5,333 nt of DNA from Caryophanales bacterium UBA1624 (lineage in GTDB: Bacteria > Bacillota_I > Bacilli_A > RFN20 > CAG-826). Positions 1 to 5,333 of this stretch are shown one piece after another. Each line of letters opens with the position of its first letter. The first letter of the stretch is position 1. Location: NCBI GenBank assembly GCA_002321395.1, contig DCMK01000039.1, forward strand, positions 1 through 5,333, read 5' to 3'. The translations under genes were made by a program, and so were the position numbers. The notes beneath the pieces are model-generated. The model ran no database searches. It saw nothing but the letters and a program-made list of their open reading frames with translations, and was not told the DNA's origin.

Positions 1-1
1 C

Positions 2-745
2 CCCTTGACGCATCAGAAGCGCGTGGATTGGTTCTTCGACGGGGAGCTCATCTCCTCGATCGAAGGCACCGCCGTCCCGGAGACGGCCATGCCACTTTGG
101 GTCGGGCTGTGGTGCCCCTCTTGGGCGGGAACGGCGAGCTTCGACACGGAGTACATGATCATCGACTCCCTCTCCTACCGCCCCTTCTCCTACCAAACCC
201 AATACGTCACCGAAGCCAAGGGCAATCCGGCCTATTCCCACGTCGATCCGAGCAAGGCCTCCATCCAGACCATCCCCTACGCGGAGACCCAGAACAAGAA
301 CAAACTCAACAACGCGAGCTTCGAAACCTTGGATCGGAGCGTCGCGGACGGGACCTCGTATTCCGGTTGGGACGCATTATCCGGGAATGGGAAAGTCGAG
401 CTAAGCGAGGATGCGACCTTGGGGAGCAAATCCCTCCTCATCGAAGACGATGGGCAAGGGACCTACGTCGGCCAGACTCTTCCCCTCGCTTATCCGGGGT
501 ATCGTTATAAGCTCTCCATCGACGCGAAAAAGGAAAGCTCGATGGGAGACGCTTATCTCGAGATCGTCTACGGGAAGAAGAACAAAGAGAAGAAGACTAT
601 CGCCTTGGATGGGGATGGCTGGAAGACCTATGAAGCGGAGATCCAAATCGCTTCCGGGGCCAAGGAGCTGTCCATCAACCTCTGCCACGAGAACGGGGCG
701 AAGGCCAAATGGGACAACGCTTCCCTACTGTTCTTGGGCAAATAA
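2..745 (+). CDS. GH16-family glycosidase, C-terminal part, with CBM-like domain (5' truncated by window edge)
   Basis: This is the 3' end of a gene; the frame is open to the left edge, so the TTG at position 5 is an internal Leu codon, not a start. Counting that codon as residue 1, residues 7-14 (VDWFFDGE) and 31-61 (LWVGLWCPSWAG, then FDTEYMIIDSLSYRPF) match the closing strands of the glycoside hydrolase family 16 jelly roll, where W/D/G residues line the cleft. The catalytic ExDxE segment lies upstream of the window. A linker follows, then residues about 100-246 resemble a CBM4/9-like beta-sandwich: LNNASFE, GW at 121-122, YKLSIDAKK and a closing WDNASLLF. GH16 enzymes are secreted and cleave beta-1,3/1,4-glucans or galactans; substrate cannot be told here. 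The gene is GC-rich (43 of 60 bases at 61-120) and ends in TAA directly before a terminator. The GH16 call is fairly secure, the CBM subfamily is not. Confidence 0.85.
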   Translation, partial: PLTHQKRVDWFFDGELISSIEGTAVPETAMPLWVGLWCPSWAGTASFDTEYMIIDSLSYRPFSYQTQYVTEAKGNPAYSHVDPSKASIQTIPYAETQNKNKLNNASFETLDRSVADGTSYSGWDALSGNGKVELSEDATLGSKSLLIEDDGQGTYVGQTLPLAYPGYRYKLSIDAKKESSMGDAYLEIVYGKKNKEKKTIALDGDGWKTYEAEIQIASGAKELSINLCHENGAKAKWDNASLLFLGK

Positions 746-748
746 GCG

Positions 749-780
749 AAGCCGCCTCGATGCGAATCAAGGCGGCTTTT
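749..780 (+). terminator. Rho-independent terminator of the GH16 gene
   Basis: A 9-bp perfect stem pairs AAGCCGCCT (749-757) with AGGCGGCTT (770-778) around a 12-nt loop. The TTTT run at 777-780 overlaps the stem end and is followed by CTCATT. It starts 4 nt after the GH16 stop codon. The stem also begins with AA on the other strand, but the minus strand has no T-run as long after it, so it works best for the plus-strand gene. Confidence 0.85.
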
Positions 781-1130
781 CTCATTGCCTTTCAAAGCAA
801 ACGAGGCGTAAAGTTCAACCGATTTGCTGTTGTTTTGGACGTGTATTTTTCCGCTAAGGTGGCAATCCGAAATCCACTGTTTCACGAGCAAAAGGCCATA
901 AAGCCCATCAGCATTCCCAATCAAATGGGTCCATTCGTTCCCAAAAGTGCTTGCCGATCGCACTTTACGTTCCGAAATGCGCTGCTGGAATACACTTATC
1001 GGAACGGATGAAGGTTCGCCGGCTTTCTTGGGCTCCAAAATAATTTCGCTTTCCCTCTCCCGTTTTAGCGGCGACGGAAGCCGAAGAATAAGTTCTCTCC
1101 GTTGGAATAGGCGGAGATGTCGCAGGAAGA
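781..1130. other. Intergenic stretch without a convincing gene
   Basis: About 350 bases lie between the terminator and the 3' end of the broken coding region. The plus frame through 1011 and one minus frame through 1134 are both open, but neither shows a recognisable domain. The minus reading would run antisense into the GH16 gene and across its terminator. A third frame, on the minus strand, is interrupted only by TGA codons. The one structure seen is an inverted repeat at 968-1006. The sequence may be decayed coding DNA or a dispersed repeat; nothing here decides between them. Confidence 0.5.
968..1006. repeat. Inverted repeat, 8-bp arms CGTTCCGA
   Basis: CGTTCCGA at 968-975 is matched by its reverse complement TCGGAACG at 999-1006, with a 23-nt spacer. 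No T-run follows on either strand, so it is not an obvious terminator. It could be a protein-binding site, the remnant of a small repeat, or chance. Confidence 0.35.
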
Positions 1131-1614
1131 TCACTCTTCGACCCCCTCCATGGAGAAATTCAATTCCTCGCCGGCGGATCCTTCGATCCTCAGGTTGAAA
1201 TTGGGGATGTCAATGAGACTGTTATCGGTTTGCTCAACGAGGTTGAAGGCAACCCGATTCCCCTCGAAGTTGTAAGGATGGGCATTGGCCTCGATGCCTT
1301 CGCCGTCAAAGGGCGCGACACAGTCGCCTTCGGGCTCATTCTCATTGGATTGGGGCTCCCTTTGTGCATTGACGTAAAAACCCCGCCCTCGTCGAAATAG
1401 GGCAAATCGTCGGCACCTTGCCATTGAGGCGAACTCGCCCACCAAAGAGACCTTCTGCAATTCGCGTGGCGCCCCTTTTCGCTTCAAAGGTGAAGCGTTG
1501 CTTGGTTTCCGGCATTGCAGGAACCCCCTGTTTTCCGTTGCAAACCCTCATTGCTTCTTCCCAGTGGATTCGCCCAGGATGAGTTTGGAAGGCGAAAGCG
1601 GCGAGCAAAGACAA
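1131..1614 (-). pseudogene. Broken coding region, acidic C-terminal fragment of unknown protein, two apparent -1 frameshifts
   Basis: On the minus strand the last ~83 codons (about 1380 down to the TGA at 1131-1133) look truly coding. They are rich in GAG, GGC, ATC, TTC and AAC codons like the GH16 gene, and encode an acidic product with FYVNAQREP, FEGNRVAFNLVEQ, IDIPNFNLRI and a closing NFSMEGVEE. Upstream in the same frame the product turns into an Arg/Cys-rich, unlikely sequence. A sensible reading continues in the next frame as QGADDLPYFDEGG (about 1385-1422), meeting the first at a GGGGTTTTT run. Still further upstream a third frame gives QRFTFEAKRG and EGLFGGRVRLNG (about 1420-1500). 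Both joins need one missing base. The 5' limit is uncertain; 1614 is the first possible start (TTG) of the most upstream frame, before SLLAAFAFQ. I do not recognise the family. The joins could also be sequencing deletions in homopolymers. Confidence 0.42.
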
Positions 1615-1727
1615 AACCCGAGTTCACCTTGAGATGAGATTTTCGAACCAAATATGGCGAAGCCCTCTTCGGATCCAACGTTGTTTGTGTGGTTCAACGG
1701 CCGGAAACGGACGATTCTAAAATGACT

Positions 1728-2405
1728 TCAAGCCAAGTCCATTTGGGCCAAATAATAAGGCCCATTTCGATATTTATTATACTCACCTGGATTCCAATGG
1801 GTCAGCAACGTCGATCCATCGTCGATCGAAAACGTGAACATGATCGCGCCGTACCCCGCCGAGCCCTGCGGCTTGCCAATCATCGAAACGACTTCGTCAA
1901 GAGACATGCCCATCTTGATTTTTTCTAAATCCGACAGCGTTGGCAAAACGGGTTTGGTTGGGTCTATCCATGATTTAGGGTCGCTGTAATCCAAAACATC
2001 CATGCTTGAGTACTCCATCTCTTTTGTAAAGAACGCGCGGTAGATATCTGAACCGCTGCTGCCAAAATCCAGCGAACACGCAGACGATACTCCTAGAAAG
2101 CGGGGGAATCCGACCAATCCAACCAAATCAATCAGTGGTTCTTTGTTCCCGATAAGCCCCAGGCTTGAAGAGCGAAAAGAGCAATCGGCCGTTTCCATCA
2201 GCTTTTCGTTCGTTCTCTCCGCGTATATGGCCCCGGAACCATCATCAAAGTAAGCGAACTCATAGCCATGGAAGACAATCCTCTTAACTTCGCGTTTATT
2301 TTCAGTGAGATAGGAGGAGCCAAAAGCAATGTGCCCGGTAGAGCAGCTCATTAAAGGCAGAAAAGATAGGGTCAGCAAACCAAACAAAGTTTTTTTAGAT
2401 AACAT
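1728..2405 (-). CDS. Lipoprotein with C-terminal BamE/SmpA-like domain (225 aa)
   Basis: Residues 1-20 form a lipoprotein signal peptide: two Lys at 4-5, a hydrophobic stretch TLFGLLTLSFLPL, then LMSC with Cys21 as the expected lipidated residue. The product should be anchored on the outside of the membrane. Residues about 158-204 (IKMGMSLDEVVSMIGKPQGS, then GYGAIMFTFSIDDGSTLL) match the pattern of the SmpA/OmlA/BamE fold: GMS-x-x-EV, IGKP, a glycine turn and a two-stranded end with DGS. In Gram-positives such domains occur in surface lipoproteins of mostly unknown role. Residues about 91-127 repeat this layout weakly (DLVGLVGFP, G, SLDF, SGSDIYRAFF). The ATG at 2403-2405 is chosen because GAAGGAGG precedes it by 4 nt; an upstream in-frame ATG at 2439-2441 would add 12 polar residues ahead of the signal peptide. 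It follows the 783-aa gene with 11 nt between stop and start, so it is the second gene of an operon. It stops at TGA. Confidence 0.82.
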   Translation of the reverse strand: MLSKKTLFGLLTLSFLPLMSCSTGHIAFGSSYLTENKREVKRIVFHGYEFAYFDDGSGAIYAERTNEKLMETADCSFRSSSLGLIGNKEPLIDLVGLVGFPRFLGVSSACSLDFGSSGSDIYRAFFTKEMEYSSMDVLDYSDPKSWIDPTKPVLPTLSDLEKIKMGMSLDEVVSMIGKPQGSAGYGAIMFTFSIDDGSTLLTHWNPGEYNKYRNGPYYLAQMDLA

Positions 2406-2409
2406 ATCG

Positions 2410-2417
2410 CCTCCTTC
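2410..2417 (-). promoter_or_regulatory. Strong ribosome binding site (GAAGGAGG) deciding the lipoprotein start
   Basis: Read on the minus strand, GAAGGAGG is followed by CGAT and the ATG of the lipoprotein. Its first G is also the last base of the TAG stop of the preceding gene. Ribosomes finishing the first gene therefore end on the binding site of the second, which suggests tight translational linkage. It is far better than anything ahead of the first gene. Confidence 0.85.
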
Positions 2418-4768
2418 TATTCTTGATAAAGATTGTTCCATGGCGTCACGGCATAAAACCCCAAAAAGTTAGCATACAATCCTCTGTCACATGTTTCGGG
2501 ATCGAGTATTGAATTGCCTGAGTTATCGGTCCTTCTAACAGCAGTTGTGCCCGGTTTGTGAGACCAATAGCCGTCAGAATCTTGTCTATACCAATGGTAA
2601 TCATAAGTATATGAAACAAGCGCAACCTTGTAAGTGCCTTCTGGCACAACGCTGTATTTTTCCACCTCTTTGAAAATCAGGTTTGTATCATAATCAAGAT
2701 TATATTGAGAAAAATCCTGTGTTACTGCGTTCTTTAGAATTTCTTTAGTAAAAGGGCGGCCGTCTGTGTGCGAATACTCACCCGGTTGTTGTTTGAACCA
2801 AACTTTGTTTGTTCCTGGCTTAACCTGATTGTTTAGAGCATAAGCATAGCAGTTATTGTCCATTGTCTCCCCCCGCCATATGCTAGGGTTGTATTTCAAT
2901 TCATAGCCGGAGATAGGAAGGCCATCGTATTCATAATAGGCAAGATTGCCAATGCAGATTCTTCCCAAATTGCTCTCGTTAGTAGGGATTGTGTATGTCT
3001 CGGCGTAAAAACTTACGTTATATGTTGGCTCGTCTAGAATAATCTTATATGTGCTTGGCTGATTTCTGTTACGAGGCAAATTAGTCGCATCGTCCAAGAG
3101 ATTTAGCTGGCATTCCCAGTTTTCATTGATGTAAGCCTGAACTTCCGCCTTGTCATTAGACTTATCTAACTTCTCATGGGAGTATTCACGCCAATGCGAC
3201 AGCTGGACATCGATGCGATTAACGGGCTTGGCGAAACGATATTCTATGAAAGCGTAGCTATACGCCTCTCTGATCGGCGAGAGCACGATATATTCCTTGT
3301 GAATATATCCGGCTCTATATCTTCTTGTTTGGAACGTTCCGTCATTGTGGGCCTTATGATCAATAAATGTCGTTGCGGTTTCATCGTCATTTGGATAGGC
3401 ATCCGCAAAGCCGTACTCGTTTGGATTCACGAAAGGAATATCTTGATATTCAAGGGGTTTAGAAAAAGACTTTCTACACCAGTAATCATCGGAACCGAAT
3501 AAATCAGACTTTTCATCAATGTTGAGAAGGATGTTATACGTTGTGCCCAGAATATCAAATCTTATTAAATCCCACTCTTCTTTAGAAAGCGAATATGAAT
3601 TTTCATCAATACGAGATGCCGACGATTTGCTATGTCTGTTCGAATCCAGAATGGAGAATTCAAATCTCAAATCATAAGCGGAAAACCACTTTTCGTTATG
3701 CAGCGACATCCATTCGAACGTGGGAAGAGCGTCGGCAAAATTTCCGGAGGCCAATTCTATCTCGCGAGGATAGATATACGTGCAAGCGCACATGTTATCG
3801 CCATGAGATGAATGATAATTAAACGCATGGCTGTGCATAAAAGAATTGTTTATATCGACGTAGGTGATATCCAATAGATCATCATAAGGCAAATCCGACA
3901 ACGCGACGTGCGTTAAAGCGATATCGTTAGTTTCATCACGCCAACCAGTATGGACATAAATTTCTCCGGTGTTTTCGTTGTAATCGTAGGCAATCATTGC
4001 GTGGCCGGCGTTCAACGAGCTTTCTTTCGCCCTTAAGATTACTGGCGTTCCGTCAATGATTTGCTCAATCATTCGCTTTTTGATCAGTTCATCGGAACCG
4101 GAATATGTTTCTACGCTTGCTTTTTCGCTTGATACGTGCGAGACGTTCAAAAGATAGTCGGAAAGCAAGCGCGTAATATCCGATTGCAGCATGCCCAGCG
4201 AAGAATCGCCCCCATCAAATTTCGCATCGCCGAAAATAGACATCGCATAATCGATAAGTTTAAATCGAAAATACGTGTCAGAATATTTACCGACAACGTC
4301 ATAATAAGCGTCGATAGTCAGCCCTTCAGTCAATGCTTTTGGCTCAAATAGAACCCCAGGCGAATTCACGGTTGAAGGAATTAAGTCGAAATCGGCAAGG
4401 TATTGTCTGTCGGATTCAAATTCAGCCTTTGCCTCATATGTCTCGTCGATAAAGGAATCGTCCCAATACGAATCATAAAACGACAACAACATCTCCAAGC
4501 AAACATAAGAACAGGTGCCGTATTCATTATTTCCAAAATTGGTATTTAGGTTCTTGAAGTAGTAACTCGAATAATTGTTGTCCAAGTAAATTGGCGTGGC
4601 TTCTTGATCCGCTAAATCAGCAAAGAGCTGATTAATTACTTCGTCGTCAAGGCGTGCGTAAGTCAAAACATCACTATTGCTTTCGTCATACGCAACCAAC
4701 CTGCCTTTGCTTCCAAAAACCAAGGAAATCAAGGCTGAAAACACTAAAATTTTGGGGCCAATTTTCAT
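2417..4768 (-). CDS. Large secreted protein with N-terminal papain-like (C39/C10-like) domain and second Cys/His C-terminal domain (783 aa)
   Basis: MKIGPK followed by ILVFSALISLVFG is a Sec signal peptide with no lipobox. Residues ~60-310 look like a papain-like cysteine peptidase: Cys86 in EYGTCSYVCLEMLLSFYD is the likely nucleophile, His256 in NAGHAMIAYDY the likely base, and EIYVHTGW (270-276) sits where C39/C10 enzymes carry Asn/Asp and a Trp. Here that place is His273, so the third catalytic residue is unsure. Residues ~335-436 (PTFEW, YSLSKEEW) resemble a fibronectin-III/Ig-like domain. Residues ~445-613 (GYIHKEYIVLSP, FAKPVNRIDVQLSHW, GRICIGNLAYYE) resemble a beta-sandwich, possibly ligand-binding. 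Residues ~625-778 hold NNCYAYALN (Cys640), QQPGEY, and DYHWYRQDSDGYWSHKPG (His725, His737), like an NlpC/P60- or CHAP-type active site. I infer an exported protease, amidase or processing enzyme. It heads the operon; the start is set by the signal peptide, since no clear ribosome binding site precedes it. Domain names are from motif recall, not searches. Confidence 0.82.
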   Translation of the reverse strand: MKIGPKILVFSALISLVFGSKGRLVAYDESNSDVLTYARLDDEVINQLFADLADQEATPIYLDNNYSSYYFKNLNTNFGNNEYGTCSYVCLEMLLSFYDSYWDDSFIDETYEAKAEFESDRQYLADFDLIPSTVNSPGVLFEPKALTEGLTIDAYYDVVGKYSDTYFRFKLIDYAMSIFGDAKFDGGDSSLGMLQSDITRLLSDYLLNVSHVSSEKASVETYSGSDELIKKRMIEQIIDGTPVILRAKESSLNAGHAMIAYDYNENTGEIYVHTGWRDETNDIALTHVALSDLPYDDLLDITYVDINNSFMHSHAFNYHSSHGDNMCACTYIYPREIELASGNFADALPTFEWMSLHNEKWFSAYDLRFEFSILDSNRHSKSSASRIDENSYSLSKEEWDLIRFDILGTTYNILLNIDEKSDLFGSDDYWCRKSFSKPLEYQDIPFVNPNEYGFADAYPNDDETATTFIDHKAHNDGTFQTRRYRAGYIHKEYIVLSPIREAYSYAFIEYRFAKPVNRIDVQLSHWREYSHEKLDKSNDKAEVQAYINENWECQLNLLDDATNLPRNRNQPSTYKIILDEPTYNVSFYAETYTIPTNESNLGRICIGNLAYYEYDGLPISGYELKYNPSIWRGETMDNNCYAYALNNQVKPGTNKVWFKQQPGEYSHTDGRPFTKEILKNAVTQDFSQYNLDYDTNLIFKEVEKYSVVPEGTYKVALVSYTYDYHWYRQDSDGYWSHKPGTTAVRRTDNSGNSILDPETCDRGLYANFLGFYAVTPWNNLYQE

Positions 4769-4791
4769 TTTATTTTTTCATGTCAAAAAAA

Positions 4792-4821
4792 ATATTAGCA
4801 TATAAATGTAAGGGGTTTCAA
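4792..4821 (-). promoter_or_regulatory. Candidate promoter of the two-gene operon
   Basis: On the minus strand TTGAAA (4821-4816) is separated by 18 nt from TAATAT (4797-4792), and TGC directly before the latter makes it an extended -10 box. Transcription would begin near 4785, giving a leader of roughly 17 nt ahead of the ATG at 4768. The leader holds only an A-rich run and no GGAGG. A TTGACA at 4786-4781 lies too close to the start codon to serve as the -35 of this gene. Confidence 0.5.
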
Positions 4822-5333
4822 GCGTTTGTTCATTAGTCCGGACCTGTTTTGAAAGTGTAGGCGGCGATAAAAGCACGCATACTAGTATTTTTTGTATTCA
4901 AAAGCGAACAAAATAACAGCCCTGGCGGCGGGGGGCGTTGCCTCGGCAGGGCAATTGGAATCCGCCATTGCTTAAGGAAGTCGCCAACGTCGCAACGTAT
5001 ATGGGCGCAGACCTTTCCGAGGTCTGTAGAATGAGCGAAAACTCCTTCGCCTGCTCCTCCGGCGCCGCCAAGGCGCACGGTTTGGGAAGGAGGGCCCCGT
5101 GGTCTCCGGGCCATGGAGCCGAGGACTGTCTGGGCTGCTGTCAGAAACCACCGAGCCCTACTACTACCCGTCCCGATTTGGCAAACGCGCAATAAGGTTC
5201 AAGGAATCGACTCGGGATCCGCTCTCCCCGGTCCGTTTGGAGAAAAAGACGAACTGCCACGGGAACAAGAAAATGTTTGCAAGGATCGGATTTCCTAACC
5301 GAGTCCTATCCAAACTTCAATGGCGGGGGCTCC
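4822..5333. other. GC-rich stretch without an intact gene; possible remnants
   Basis: About 510 bases follow the operon promoter, much of it GC-rich (43 of 60 bases at 5041-5100). Reading frames are open on both strands, but the products are rich in Pro, Arg, Gly and Ser and show no domain. The exception is plus-strand 4975-5037, which reads KEVANVATYMGADLSEV; this faintly recalls the central helix of UDP-glucose/GDP-mannose dehydrogenases (NE-x-AN-x-GAD-x-x-EV). The conserved motifs expected after it do not appear in any frame. No tRNA, rRNA or tmRNA pattern was found. The right edge may be the beginning or end of a feature outside the window. Confidence 0.4.
4920..4952. repeat. GC-rich hairpin, GCCCTG/CAGGGC
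   Basis: GCCCTG (4920-4925) pairs with CAGGGC (4947-4952), and inside the loop GGC/GCC can pair around GTT. No T-run follows on the plus strand. On the minus strand the second arm is followed by TGTTATTTTG, a weak U-tract, so it might act as a poor minus-strand terminator for something upstream. It may equally be incidental in GC-rich DNA. Confidence 0.3.

Noticed and set aside
781..1010. Minus-strand frame in which all stops are TGA, hinting at TGA read as Trp
   Set aside because: The lipoprotein ends in TGA and the clear genes use TGG for Trp, so a recoded TGA is not supported.
628..1134. 168-codon minus-strand reading frame
   Set aside because: It runs antisense through the GH16 3' end and its terminator and shows no domain or ribosome binding site.
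2406..2441. Alternative upstream ATG for the lipoprotein, overlapping the end of the large gene
   Set aside because: It would put 12 polar residues before a good signal peptide and has no ribosome binding site, whereas the ATG at 2405 has GAAGGAGG.
4781..4786. Minus-strand TTGACA as a consensus -35 box
   Set aside because: A -10 box 17 nt away would fall inside the coding sequence of the large gene, and none is seen there.
4879..4888. Perfect 10-bp palindrome ATACTAGTAT followed by a T-run
   Set aside because: A self-complementary 10-mer with no loop is not a usable terminator, and there is no second copy to suggest an operator or attachment site.
4833..5192. 119-codon minus-strand frame
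   Set aside because: Its product is rich in Arg, Pro and Gly with no signal peptide or domain, and it overlaps the promoter region; openness is explained by high GC.
4822..5333. Structured RNA such as RNase P RNA or tmRNA
   Set aside because: Neither the conserved RNase P core (GAGGAAAGTC) nor a tmRNA tRNA-like end with GGTTCAA...CCA in the right places was found on either strand.
1..5333. CRISPR array, insertion sequence or recombinase gene
   Set aside because: No regularly spaced repeats, no long terminal inverted repeats and no transposase or integrase motifs were seen.

Overview
The window looks like a piece of an uncultured, probably host-associated, low-to-mid-GC Bacillota (Bacilli-like) chromosome. 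This assignment is an inference with low confidence. It rests on a strong GGAGG ribosome binding site, a Gram-positive style lipoprotein, Sec-type signal peptides and the architecture of a large secreted cysteine-peptidase-like protein. TGA ends one of the genes, so the genetic code appears standard.

Layout. Positions 2-745 (+) hold the 3' part of a secreted GH16 glycosidase with a C-terminal carbohydrate-binding-like domain, closed by a rho-independent terminator at 749-780. Positions 781-1130 have no convincing gene. Positions 1131-1614 (-) hold a decayed or mis-sequenced coding region that must be read across two apparent single-base deletions. Positions 1728-4768 (-) carry a two-gene operon. 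The first gene encodes a 783-residue secreted protein with a papain-like (C39/C10-like) domain near the N-terminus, beta-sandwich regions in the middle and a second Cys/His-containing domain at the C-terminus. The second gene, 11 nt downstream, encodes a 225-residue lipoprotein with a BamE/SmpA-like C-terminal domain. A promoter candidate lies at 4792-4821. Positions 4822-5333 are GC-rich with no intact gene; one short stretch looks like a protein fragment.

How the parts fit. The two minus-strand genes are almost certainly co-transcribed, and both products are exported: one secreted, one anchored in the membrane. They may act together at the cell surface, but the sequence does not reveal their target. 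The pair is more AT-rich than much of the sequence on either side, and it is bordered by degenerate or non-coding DNA, which fits an inserted or exchanged accessory cassette. The GH16 gene is convergent with it and seems functionally separate.
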